64,000 bases of DNA from Shewanella halifaxensis HAW-EB4 (lineage in GTDB: Bacteria > Pseudomonadota > Gammaproteobacteria > Enterobacterales > Shewanellaceae), in contig NC_010334.1 in the NCBI RefSeq assembly GCF_000019185.1, forward strand, positions 2,728,001-2,792,000. The letters are read 5' to 3'. Made by a program: the position numbers and the translations under genes. Below are positions 43,083 to 52,151 of the stretch, piece after piece. Positions within the stretch are counted from its first letter, which is position 1, and the number at the start of each line of letters is the position of its first letter. Below the pieces are notes generated by a model that worked only from the letters and a program-made list of their open reading frames with translations, was not told where the DNA came from and did not search any database.

Positions 43083-45133
43083 GCGATGACTATGGTTTTG
43101 ACGAATCCAGAACACAGTTATTAAGGGTGTTCTTTAGAACGCTTGCTATTTTAATATTGTTTACCGTCATTCTGTTTAACTTTAAATCCTCGCTTCAAAC
43201 CTACTCCGTAATGTCTTTAGCCTCCACAATGAATAGTTTAGATAGCCAGTCCCTATCTGCATACGGGTTGATCTACGACGTTATATTTTTTTTCTGTATT
43301 CTAATCGCTATACACATCATCTGGGCTGCAGTAATAACCGTTTCAACCCGCTGCCCTTGGTTACCTATAGAGGGAAAAAAACAGCAAGATCTATACTGGA
43401 TGCTATTTGTTGGTCTCCACATTACCTGTTTGATTGCAATTAACTCCTATTTTTACCCTACCTCATTAGTTTCGTACTTTAGGCATACGCCTGTCAGCGA
43501 ACCTCTTATATGGGGAGGGTTGGCACTGTTTTTAATTATCAGTTTCTATCGAGGCTTAGCCACTTTCACCTCAAAGCAAGTTGTTTTTTCCATCTCTCTG
43601 TTATTTACGGTAGGACTCTTCATCCCCTTTCTCTCAATCAATCAGACAAATGTACAGCCTCAAAAAGATCCAAATATTATTATTTTAGGCATCGACGGTC
43701 TTAGGCCAGACCATTTGAAGTACATGGGAGCAGCACCTCAAGTTGCCCCTAACTTGAATCGCTTACTCGATAACATGACGATATACAAAAATGCTTATAC
43801 CCCACAGGGACGAACTTACGTTGCGTGGATGAGTCTTCTTACCGGTAAGTATCCGATTAATAATGGCGTTAGATTTAATTTAGCCCCACCAGAAATGGTA
43901 AATAAAACACTTCCTATAATTGAACTATTAAAGGAGAGAGGCTACCACACGACCTATGCTATTGATGAGCGTCGCTTTAACCAAATTGATTCTAGCTATG
44001 GTTTTGATAATACAGTAGGACCCAAGGCTGGTGCCGCAGATGCTCTCATATCGGGGTTAGGCGATCTCCCCTATCTAAATATTCTACTCATGCACCCCTA
44101 CTCCTCCTATATACTGCCTTACCTATACAACAATAGGGCCTATGGTAAAGCCTACTCGCCTATTGCATTTAATAAGGCTGTCATCGAGAGCCTTGATTAT
44201 GAAAACCCCAACTTTCTTGCCGTACACTATTGTCAATTGCATTGGCCATATACCTCTAAAGATTTTATATCGGAGCCTCTAGAAAATTGGGACGGAAATT
44301 ACAATCACTATATGTATAAGGAGATGTTAAAAAGCGTTGATAAACAAGTTGCTGATCTCTTTACTCGCTTAAAACAGAAAGGAATGCTAGACGATGCGAT
44401 AGTCTATATTATTTCCGATCATGGTGAGAGCTTTAAACTGCCCAGTTTCGAGACGCCCACGCCACAAGGTCCCAAGGTATTCCCTAAGACAAAGTCTTGG
44501 GGTCATGGCACAAATATCTTGGACCAGCAGCAATCCCTTATTCTTCTGGCTCGGGCTGAATTCAATAATTCGACTATCACCTCTCCCGCACAAAAAATCG
44601 AAGGGCTTTATTCACTGGTAGACATCGTCCCTACGTTAGTGAGTACGTTAAACATTTCAACAGCATCTGTTTCGAGGTTTAAAGGTGCCGATTCCGACGG
44701 GATAACGCTCCCTTGGACAGCAGAACAAGTATCGCCTAAGCGATATGTTTTTGTTGAGTCTTCAGTCCCGGTAAAGTCCATTAATAAGAGCTTTATTGAT
44801 AAGAAAGAGGTCATGTCAGAGACCGCTTCAAATTATGAAGTTAGAAGTGATGGTAAAGCCTACATGCGCACTGAAAACTACATAGAGCTGATAGCCAAAA
44901 AACAGCGGGCAATCTACTACCAACAGTGGCAGCTAAGCTTACTACCCGATTACAACTCTCCCGTGCTTTTAAACACAGAAACAAATGAAATTTATGACGC
45001 TGATAACTACCAAGGTGATTTTAATTGGCGACCAATGATGAGAGAGCTTTGCTCTCAATACAAAGAGGATCCAGGATTTGATCAACACGCAGTTTGTACC
45101 GAAGTCAATATTAGTCGTAACTCACTCAATTAA
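43079..45133 (+). CDS. Membrane-anchored alkaline-phosphatase-fold transferase (sulfatase family, Thr nucleophile)
   Basis: A 684-residue protein with about five N-terminal membrane helices (residues 20-190) and a periplasmic sulfatase-fold domain. Metal-binding motifs: IILGIDGLRPD (Asp206), ISDHGES and SWGHGTN. The nucleophile position, seven residues before LLTGKYP, is Thr246 (GRTYVAW), where true sulfatases have the Cys or Ser that becomes formylglycine. Thr is used by phosphoethanolamine and glycerol-phosphate transferases such as EptA and LtaS. It is therefore more likely a phospho-group transferase acting on a surface glycan or lipid than a sulfatase. Second gene of the glycan locus. 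Confidence 0.8.
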   Translation: MSDDYGFDESRTQLLRVFFRTLAILILFTVILFNFKSSLQTYSVMSLASTMNSLDSQSLSAYGLIYDVIFFFCILIAIHIIWAAVITVSTRCPWLPIEGKKQQDLYWMLFVGLHITCLIAINSYFYPTSLVSYFRHTPVSEPLIWGGLALFLIISFYRGLATFTSKQVVFSISLLFTVGLFIPFLSINQTNVQPQKDPNIIILGIDGLRPDHLKYMGAAPQVAPNLNRLLDNMTIYKNAYTPQGRTYVAWMSLLTGKYPINNGVRFNLAPPEMVNKTLPIIELLKERGYHTTYAIDERRFNQIDSSYGFDNTVGPKAGAADALISGLGDLPYLNILLMHPYSSYILPYLYNNRAYGKAYSPIAFNKAVIESLDYENPNFLAVHYCQLHWPYTSKDFISEPLENWDGNYNHYMYKEMLKSVDKQVADLFTRLKQKGMLDDAIVYIISDHGESFKLPSFETPTPQGPKVFPKTKSWGHGTNILDQQQSLILLARAEFNNSTITSPAQKIEGLYSLVDIVPTLVSTLNISTASVSRFKGADSDGITLPWTAEQVSPKRYVFVESSVPVKSINKSFIDKKEVMSETASNYEVRSDGKAYMRTENYIELIAKKQRAIYYQQWQLSLLPDYNSPVLLNTETNEIYDADNYQGDFNWRPMMRELCSQYKEDPGFDQHAVCTEVNISRNSLN

Positions 45134-45216
45134 TGTCCAACAGTTGAGCGGCAATTACTTCATTTTTCAGGGAACAAGACAGGTACGTTAGCTGTAGCTA
45201 GCTGTTTTATAAAAAT

Positions 45217-47010
45217 ATGTACTACAGTTATCTCAAGATGGTTTTTTATTTAGGTAACCTTTTGACAAGCAAAGAAATTAATGTCTCTTATGCTAAGCCC
45301 GCCCCTACTGGCATAGGGAGTGAATGCTGCAGGCTCAGTCAAATACGAGGTCTATCGCTGCTACTTGCGTTTGCAATTGCCGCTCGTATTCATGTAGCCC
45401 TATTTTATGAGGTTAACTGGGATGAGTTTTATTACTTATCTTTCGTATATCAATATGAGAACGGAGTACTTTCTGCCCAGCTTCAGACCTTTCATGTTCA
45501 CTTCTTTAACTGGCTTAAGTTGATTTCCTCCAATGAAGTCACTCAAATTAAAGCTGCGCGTTTAGTTTTAGTGATACTTCAGTCAATAACGGGTTTTTTC
45601 ATTTACCGCATCGCTCGGCGCATGCTCAGCCCAGCAGCAGCAATATTTGCCGTGCTGTGTTATTTTGCGTTTTCTTTTAACATACGAATGGGAGCAAGTT
45701 TTCGTTCTGACCCTATCGTTACCTTTTTCTTAATGGCTAGCCTAGCGCTTGTTTTATCGGAGAAGTTGGAAATTAAACGTCTCGTTTTGGCTGGAGCATG
45801 TATCGCGATTGCGGTACTCATAAGCATCAAATCCCTCCTGTATTTACCCACCTTTGGGTTAATTGCCATCGCGCTTTTTTGCGACTCACAGACTAGAAGC
45901 AAGATGATTTATCAGGTCGCTACGGTCTTAGTCGTGGCTCTAGCGGTTTTTGTGGTGTTATATTTTTACCATGGAGCGCTTCTCAACCTTACAGACTCTC
46001 CTGCAGCCGATACCGTTAGCCGCAGTTTTGATAAAACAATAAAAAGTGCGACCTTCCTACCGGGATTTTTCTATCTAAAATACTCTCTACTTTATGATCT
46101 TTTTTTCTGGATAACATTGATTTACGGTGTAAAGATTGCATGTGTCGCTCTATTGCCGAAGAAGAGATTAAGCCGACAAGATCAGCTTATTTTGCTCAGC
46201 TTTACCTTCCCACTCTGCACCATCTTTTTTTACCGAAATGCCTTTCCCTACTTCTATTCATTTATGTTAGCCCCTGCGACAGTGTTATGTGGCTTGGCGT
46301 GGGATGGGCTAAAACTAAACTCAAGAAGCAGCAAAGAAACAACCGTGGTGACCAGCTGTATCTTATTCTTTATGGCATTAAGCATCTGCTACCATGGTTT
46401 TATTCTTCCAAAAAAGAAACCGTTACAATCACAGCAGGAATTTGTTGACTTAGTGCATACACTTTTCCCTTCGCCCACAAGCTATATTGATTGTTGCTCC
46501 ATGATCTCTTCCTATCCTCAAGCCGGTTTTTTTATGAGTAGCTGGGGGATGGACTCTTATATTCAGGAGCAGCGGCCTATCTTGAAAAGTTCAATAGAAC
46601 GGCAACAGCCAACATTTTTAATCGCCAATAACCGCTTTCTTGATCATGCTCGTTTAGCCGAGTTAGCAGAGCCATTACCGAAACAGCTGCTTCATCAAGA
46701 TCTAACGGCCCTAGAGCAAAACTACATTCCCCATTGGGGGGCACTTTATGTTGCTGGTAAGCATCTATACTTACAGGCTGATACCGTTGACTTTATGATT
46801 AGTATCCCCGGTGAATACACCCTAGAAGGTACTCAACCCACGGTAATAGACAAACAATGGCTATCTCCAGGAGAAACGGTTTACTTAGCCTTTGGTAAGC
46901 ATATCGCTGAGCCGACTCTATTAGGTCAAGAGATCACTTTTCGCTGGGGAAACCATCTATATCGTCCGCCTTTACCATCCGGTTACCGACCGATTTTCAC
47001 AGGGTTTTAA
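45217..47010 (+). CDS. GT-C type membrane glycosyltransferase (ArnT/PMT-like, GT39/GT83)
   Basis: A 597-residue polytopic protein. The first periplasmic loop contains NWDEFYYL, the acidic Asp-Glu motif of polyprenyl-phosphate-sugar-dependent transferases of the ArnT/PMT type. About ten hydrophobic helices follow up to residue 400, then a soluble C-terminal domain of about 190 residues. It would transfer a sugar from a lipid carrier to an acceptor on the periplasmic side, fitting the DPM1-like gene immediately downstream. ATG 45217 lacks a good Shine-Dalgarno; ATG 45238 is an alternative. Confidence 0.78.
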   Translation: MYYSYLKMVFYLGNLLTSKEINVSYAKPAPTGIGSECCRLSQIRGLSLLLAFAIAARIHVALFYEVNWDEFYYLSFVYQYENGVLSAQLQTFHVHFFNWLKLISSNEVTQIKAARLVLVILQSITGFFIYRIARRMLSPAAAIFAVLCYFAFSFNIRMGASFRSDPIVTFFLMASLALVLSEKLEIKRLVLAGACIAIAVLISIKSLLYLPTFGLIAIALFCDSQTRSKMIYQVATVLVVALAVFVVLYFYHGALLNLTDSPAADTVSRSFDKTIKSATFLPGFFYLKYSLLYDLFFWITLIYGVKIACVALLPKKRLSRQDQLILLSFTFPLCTIFFYRNAFPYFYSFMLAPATVLCGLAWDGLKLNSRSSKETTVVTSCILFFMALSICYHGFILPKKKPLQSQQEFVDLVHTLFPSPTSYIDCCSMISSYPQAGFFMSSWGMDSYIQEQRPILKSSIERQQPTFLIANNRFLDHARLAELAEPLPKQLLHQDLTALEQNYIPHWGALYVAGKHLYLQADTVDFMISIPGEYTLEGTQPTVIDKQWLSPGETVYLAFGKHIAEPTLLGQEITFRWGNHLYRPPLPSGYRPIFTGF

Positions 47011-47047
47011 CGGTAATTTTTAAGTTCATCTAGAAAGGGATCTGGAA

Positions 47048-48079
47048 ATGAAATTAATTGTGCAAATTCCTTGTTTTAACGAAGCTGACAACCTACGTGA
47101 CGTAATTGATGCCATTCCCCAGAGCATCGACGGAATTGACACTATTGAAGTACTCGTTATCGATGACGGCTCAACCGATAACACCTCTACAATAGCCGCC
47201 CAAGCTGGGGCAGATTACATCGTCACCAACACCACAAACAAAGGTTTAGCACGCTCATTTCACATTGGAATTGAAGCATGCCTGAGACACGGTGCCGATA
47301 TTATCGTTAACATAGACGGTGATAACCAGTACCGGGCAGATGATATCCCACTTTTAGTTAAACCCATTATTAATCACCAAGCCGACATTAGCGTCGGTGA
47401 CCGCGGCGGCTTTAAAAACCCCCACTTTTCACTATTTAAAAGGTATTTACAGGTCTTAGGTAGCTTTATTGTCAGATCTATTCTTAAACTCGATATTACC
47501 GATGCTGTCAGTGGTTTTCGTGCTATTTCTCGAAGCGCAGCTAAGCAAATTAATATCGTTTCAGAATTTAGCTATACCTTAGAGATGCTAGTTCAAGCGA
47601 GTGCAAAGCGTATGAGCATTAAATCCATTCCTATCCATACCAATCCCAAACGACGAGAGTCTCGTCTGTTTAAATCAATCCCACAGTTCCTTTACTTGTC
47701 GGTCACGACACTCTTGCGAATGTACACCATGTATCGCCCACTGCGAGTATTTTTCTCCCTAGGTCTTATCGCAATTTTTATCGGAATAATACCCATTTTT
47801 CGATTTATCTATTTCTATATGCAAGGCAGTGGTGACGGTCATATGCAATCACTCATATTGGGCTCAACACTCATGACATTAGGTGTGATTACTCTATTAG
47901 TGGGCTTAATCGCAGATTTGATCAATTTTAATCGTAAGCTATCAGAGAAAATGCTCCAACAAATGGCGAGATTTGATGAGCAACTATCTCAACTTAACCA
48001 TGAAAAATATAATCGCAATTTAGAATACCGTGTCACACCACAAGGGAGAAAAACCAGAAAAAAAGCGTGTAATGATTAA
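47048..48079 (+). CDS. GT2 family glycosyltransferase (dolichyl/undecaprenyl-phosphate sugar synthase-like)
   Basis: A 343-residue GT2 enzyme. The GT-A domain has IPCFNEADNL at the N-terminus, VLVIDDGSTDNT and the DxD-like VNIDGDNQY, with SGFRAISR further on. Two C-terminal helices (about 230-255 and 272-295) anchor it in the membrane. It likely makes a polyprenyl-phosphate-linked sugar, the donor required by the ArnT/PMT-like enzyme encoded just upstream. AAAGGG precedes ATG 47048. Confidence 0.88.
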   Translation: MKLIVQIPCFNEADNLRDVIDAIPQSIDGIDTIEVLVIDDGSTDNTSTIAAQAGADYIVTNTTNKGLARSFHIGIEACLRHGADIIVNIDGDNQYRADDIPLLVKPIINHQADISVGDRGGFKNPHFSLFKRYLQVLGSFIVRSILKLDITDAVSGFRAISRSAAKQINIVSEFSYTLEMLVQASAKRMSIKSIPIHTNPKRRESRLFKSIPQFLYLSVTTLLRMYTMYRPLRVFFSLGLIAIFIGIIPIFRFIYFYMQGSGDGHMQSLILGSTLMTLGVITLLVGLIADLINFNRKLSEKMLQQMARFDEQLSQLNHEKYNRNLEYRVTPQGRKTRKKACND

Positions 48080-48255
48080 TACTCACCAATCCACAGCGGC
48101 TTTCGTGGCACAGAATAGCGACTCAATAAATTAGATTAGATGCACCACAGATTAAGTGAACAGAAGAGGTTATGTTTTGTGACTTTTTCTAGCGAACTCA
48201 ACTTATCCTACCTATACTCAAATGGAATGCATAGGAGTAACTCATTAAAACAACA

Positions 48256-48972
48256 ATGGAAAAATCAAAGGCGCCAAAATATTCAGATATAAAGTGTTAT
48301 TACGACACCGCGTATCAACATAACGCCGAGGCGACCTTCCCTGTTGATCATCAACGCTACCAGCAATGGCTTAAGCATGGCTCTTTTCAACGTCTGCACC
48401 ATCAAGGGGCAAGCTTAGATATTGGCTGCGGCGCGGGTTTTATCTGTCAGTTATTATCTGAACAGGGCTATCAAACCTATGGCGTCGATATTTGCGAGCA
48501 AGCCCTCACGATAGCACGACAGAATGTTCCTCACGGGCAGTTCGTTTCAAGCCAAGAGTCTGGTTCATTCGATTTCGGTGACGATTTTTTTGAACTTGTC
48601 ACCTGCTTTGGAGTGCTCGAACACCTAAAGCAACCACATCATACGATATCCGAGAGTTTTCGAATATTGAAACCCAATGCACTCGCCATTTTTATTGTTC
48701 CAAATAGTACAAGCCCCTACTTCTGGTTTAATCACGGCACAGGCCAAGTTTATGAGAAACCTCGTAGCTTAAAAGAATGGCGCTCGATGTTTATGGCACA
48801 AGGCTTTAAGGTTATCGACGTTCAACGGGATCCAGGCCCCTCTTTAGACACAAGCCAAACTTTACAACAAAAGCTCAAATACCTAGCCAACGCAGTGATT
48901 AATGTCACTGCGATTGAACTTACATATCAATTTATTTTTTACTTACAAAAAGATGAAGACAATACTCTTTAG
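48256..48972 (+). CDS. SAM-dependent methyltransferase (class I)
   Basis: A 238-residue methyltransferase with LDIGCGAGFICQLLSEQGYQTYGVDI as motif I and FDFGDDFFELVTCFGVLEHLKQP as the following strands (Methyltransf_11/UbiE-like fold). In this setting it probably methylates a sugar or a lipid-linked intermediate. The start is uncertain: ATG 48256 has AGGAG 18 bases upstream, too far, whereas an in-frame ATT at 48244 lies six bases from it. The 3' end overlaps the next gene by 20 bases. Confidence 0.82.
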   Translation: MEKSKAPKYSDIKCYYDTAYQHNAEATFPVDHQRYQQWLKHGSFQRLHHQGASLDIGCGAGFICQLLSEQGYQTYGVDICEQALTIARQNVPHGQFVSSQESGSFDFGDDFFELVTCFGVLEHLKQPHHTISESFRILKPNALAIFIVPNSTSPYFWFNHGTGQVYEKPRSLKEWRSMFMAQGFKVIDVQRDPGPSLDTSQTLQQKLKYLANAVINVTAIELTYQFIFYLQKDEDNTL

Positions 48973-50044
48973 TACTTCTAGTTTATGGAATTGCGGAGAT
49001 GACTATATTCGTGATGGGGTAAACGAACTGCTTCAATTAAAAGAAGACGTGCGTGTACTTTGGTGGAACCGAGGGTTTGGGATAACAAACTCCTATGCGA
49101 ACGCCTTAAAAGTTAATCTACCTTTAATGGATTATTTCATTGTTGCCGGAACCCCTAAGTGGATATTTAACAACGAGAAAATCTACCAATATTGCTTAGA
49201 CCATTCAATCCCACTATCAATCATTGGCGTTGGAACCAAAGACTTTGTCACTTCAGCGCAGTACGAATTGATGCGAAAAATTGCTCGTTCTGGTCTATGC
49301 GAAATTGTAATCGCACGTGATAAGGCTGCCTACCAAGCGTTTAAGGAACTGGGCTTTACTAACTGCCATTTAATGCTAGACCCCTGCTTTTTTAAGCCTA
49401 CAAGGCCTGGCTCTACCTTACCTAAGCTTCATATTGTCGGTTGGAGAGAGCAATATTCACTAGATGGCGATCCCAAGCTTGCGTTAAAACACCCACTGTT
49501 AGTCGTAAAACGACTGCTAAGTGGCGGCGCACTCAATTTTGCTGACAAAAACAAATTAAAGCAGACCTACGATAACCTGTTTATCGACTACTTTAATCGT
49601 CTGCCTTCCCCCAAAATAGTCACCGTTCATGACAACAGAGAGATCGCGGCCGCCGAAGCTTTGTTTGGCAAGGACAACGTATATTATGCTACCGACTATG
49701 AGGCGCTATTTAGTTTGTATTCTCGTGCAAAAAGCTATTTTGGTTCGCGTATTCATGGCGCTATCCCAGCGATTATCCATGGCGCCAGTGCACAACTTGT
49801 TTATACCACTGAGAAGGCGGAGGTTGTGACTCAATCCATGGAGATCATAGGTAAAAGCTACCCCGAAATATCAGATTTTGTCTCCGTTCATCAATTCAAT
49901 CAGGAGTTCAAAACTATTCCCCCCTTAGCGACATCGGCGCGGATAGAACTTGAGACGTTACATCAGGCTATTGAAACCAATCGGCTAGAAACACAAAAGC
50001 AATTAGCACTCCTGCCAACGCTTAGAGATTACCTTAATATATGA
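48953..50044 (+). CDS. Polysaccharide pyruvyl transferase family protein
   Basis: A 363-residue protein with the PS_pyruv_trans pattern: STSSLWNCGDDYIRDGV at the N-terminus, LSIIGVGTKD, VIARDKAAYQAFKELG and, near residue 265, YFGSRIHGAIPAIIHG, the best conserved block. Family members add pyruvate ketals to cell-surface polysaccharides or act as glycosyl-modifying enzymes. ATG 48953 (MKTILFS) lies inside the end of the methyltransferase gene. The overlap with the next gene is ATGA. Confidence 0.82.
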   Translation: MKTILFSTSSLWNCGDDYIRDGVNELLQLKEDVRVLWWNRGFGITNSYANALKVNLPLMDYFIVAGTPKWIFNNEKIYQYCLDHSIPLSIIGVGTKDFVTSAQYELMRKIARSGLCEIVIARDKAAYQAFKELGFTNCHLMLDPCFFKPTRPGSTLPKLHIVGWREQYSLDGDPKLALKHPLLVVKRLLSGGALNFADKNKLKQTYDNLFIDYFNRLPSPKIVTVHDNREIAAAEALFGKDNVYYATDYEALFSLYSRAKSYFGSRIHGAIPAIIHGASAQLVYTTEKAEVVTQSMEIIGKSYPEISDFVSVHQFNQEFKTIPPLATSARIELETLHQAIETNRLETQKQLALLPTLRDYLNI

Positions 50045-51093
50045 AGACCAAGACCCGCTTACTTATCTTGTCGGTCTCAGGGATAGGCAATACGATTTTG
50101 CAAAGCCCGTTGATTAACGAAATTTTGGCGAGTGAGCAATATGAAGTCGATATATTATTTGGTAGCAGCACCATGGCTGACGTATACCCTGATGATGACA
50201 GGATTAGCAATATTTACACCTTGCCCTCTAGCCTTGGTGAAAAAATACGCCTAGTTCATACCCTGTATCACAACAGCTATACCACCTCTATCGCTTGTTT
50301 TCCATCAAATCGATTCCAGTTCCATCTATTACCTTTTATCATTGGCGTGCGCAAGCGAATTGCCCATCGCCCACCAAAAGGTCCGTTGTCTGCGCTAAGC
50401 TTTCTTTCGAACCTGCCACTTCAAAGCGATAAAGCATTGCATGATGTGCAGCAAAATCTCAACTTACTTTCACAATTACAACTACCGCTTCCTACCCAAG
50501 TCTCTCCAATGCAATTGATTATCCCTGAGCAAAATAAGCACTATGCGTCACAGCTGCTGCAGAGCTGGGGGGAACCAACAACGCCAATTATTGGGATACA
50601 TGCAGGATGTAAAGCATCAGAGGAGTATAGAAGGTGGCCACAACAGCACTTCGCAGATTTAATCAATCAACTAAACCTACAAGGTACGAGATGCTTACTT
50701 TTCTCCGGCCCAGATGATAAACAATATGTTGACGGGATTTATGCCCATTTAAGGCAGCCTCTAATGAATAAAGTGGTGGAAGAGAAATCGATGAGTAACG
50801 TCGGTGCCCTCATTGAGCGCTGCCAAGTTTTCCTATCTACAGATTCAGGGCTCGGCCATATAGCTAACGCTCTTGGGATCACGACCCTTGCGATTTTTGG
50901 CCCTGCGTTACACTCCCGTACCGCGCCATATGGGAGTCATGGTCATGTCATTCGCTTAGGCCTCGCGTGCAGCCCTTGTCTAAAATATCCCTTTGAGGGA
51001 ACAAGCTCCAAGATAAACTGCCCCTTTCAATATCGATGCTTAACTCAACTCAGTCCCGATCTTGTCTTGGCCAGACTAAACCAACTTTTATGA
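50041..51093 (+). CDS. GT9 family glycosyltransferase (heptosyltransferase-like)
   Basis: A 350-residue ADP-heptose:LPS heptosyltransferase-like protein. The N-terminal Rossmann fold opens LLILSVSGIGNTILQSPLIN; the C-terminal nucleotide-binding part has GIHAGCKASEEYRRWP, LSTDSGLGHIANALGI and IFGPALHSRTAPYG. A Cys-rich end (CSPCLKYP, CPFQYRC) is frequent in this family. It probably adds a heptose or a related sugar in the cytoplasm. Linked by ATGA overlaps to genes on both sides. Confidence 0.85.
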   Translation: MKTKTRLLILSVSGIGNTILQSPLINEILASEQYEVDILFGSSTMADVYPDDDRISNIYTLPSSLGEKIRLVHTLYHNSYTTSIACFPSNRFQFHLLPFIIGVRKRIAHRPPKGPLSALSFLSNLPLQSDKALHDVQQNLNLLSQLQLPLPTQVSPMQLIIPEQNKHYASQLLQSWGEPTTPIIGIHAGCKASEEYRRWPQQHFADLINQLNLQGTRCLLFSGPDDKQYVDGIYAHLRQPLMNKVVEEKSMSNVGALIERCQVFLSTDSGLGHIANALGITTLAIFGPALHSRTAPYGSHGHVIRLGLACSPCLKYPFEGTSSKINCPFQYRCLTQLSPDLVLARLNQLL

Positions 51094-52046
51094 TGAAGAC
51101 TTGGGTTAGGCAAAGCAGACAATACATCCAATATGGCATCGGTCTACTCTCGATGAGCGCAGTCTTTTACTATCTGTTTCAACATAAAGACAGCCTTAAT
51201 GTTATTACCGATTTTTCCTTTATGCACTTAAGCGCCATGCTAGGACTGACGCTCATCATAAACGTGATTTATGCTGAAAAAGTATTAGCCATCTTAAAAC
51301 AACTTAACCTAGGCGAGATTTCACGGTATGAATGGTTAAAAATATTTTTTATGTCACGATTTATTAATTTACATGTACCTCAAGGTGCACTCTTTTACCG
51401 CAGCTACCAACTTAAACAGCGATTTAATTTTAGCTATGCCAGTTCTCTTAGTGTTACTGCAACTTATAGTCTACTCGAAACCGTTGTGGTACTCGTCGTC
51501 GGGTTTATCGCCTTAACGATTCTAAATCTCTTTACACCGCAGCTACCAATCGAAGTGTTTGTTATCTTGGGGAGCTTCTGTCTTGCTTTACTCGCAGTCC
51601 CTGCAGCACTAGTGCTGTGCAAAAGTCAGTTTTATCTCATCAAGTCCAATTGGTTGGCTAATCGAGCAAGGGACTTTAGCAATAGTTTTACACTGTCTTT
51701 TAAAAGTCACTCCCTTCTCAAACAGCTGACCTTAATGAATCTCCTCACCTTGGCCCTACAATTTATTTGGATGCAGCAATGCTTTTTAGCCATCGGCCTT
51801 TCCCATCCTGCAAGCTACATATTTCTATACGTTATCGTATTACAGTTGAGTGGAACTGTGCGGATTTTGCCTGGTAATTGGGGGGTTACAGAGCTTGTAT
51901 GTGGTGCGCTTGCAGTATTTTTAGGCTTAGATTTTAGCAATGGCTTGATTATATCGCTGCTAACCCGCCTTGTGGTTTACTGTGCATTTATGCTTATCGG
52001 TATTTTTTATTGCATTACCGAACGGTTTTGCATTAAAACGGTGTGA
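51090..52046 (+). CDS. Lysylphosphatidylglycerol-synthase TM-region / UPF0104 family membrane protein
   Basis: A 318-residue polytopic protein with about eight hydrophobic helices and the family features LKIFFMSRFINLHVPQG and LPGNWGVTELVCG. Members resemble the flippase half of MprF and are often found in glycolipid loci, where lipid translocation or export has been proposed. ATG 51090 overlaps the GT9 stop codon; a second ATG follows at 51093. It is the last gene of the locus. Confidence 0.8.
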   Translation: MMKTWVRQSRQYIQYGIGLLSMSAVFYYLFQHKDSLNVITDFSFMHLSAMLGLTLIINVIYAEKVLAILKQLNLGEISRYEWLKIFFMSRFINLHVPQGALFYRSYQLKQRFNFSYASSLSVTATYSLLETVVVLVVGFIALTILNLFTPQLPIEVFVILGSFCLALLAVPAALVLCKSQFYLIKSNWLANRARDFSNSFTLSFKSHSLLKQLTLMNLLTLALQFIWMQQCFLAIGLSHPASYIFLYVIVLQLSGTVRILPGNWGVTELVCGALAVFLGLDFSNGLIISLLTRLVVYCAFMLIGIFYCITERFCIKTV

Positions 52047-52093
52047 CATCGGCAGGATAAACTCACACTAGGATACCGATAAGCGTTAATCAC

Positions 52094-52124
52094 GCTAATG
52101 AGTCGATGACCGAGTCATTAGCGG
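52094..52124. repeat. Hairpin between converging genes
   Basis: CGCTAATGA at 52094-52102 pairs with TCATTAGCG at 52116-52124. There is no T run on either side, so its use as a terminator is uncertain. It lies where the glycan locus and the RsmB-like gene converge. Confidence 0.6.
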
Positions 52125-52151
52125 AATAACTTAATATATGAAGCTGTAAAA

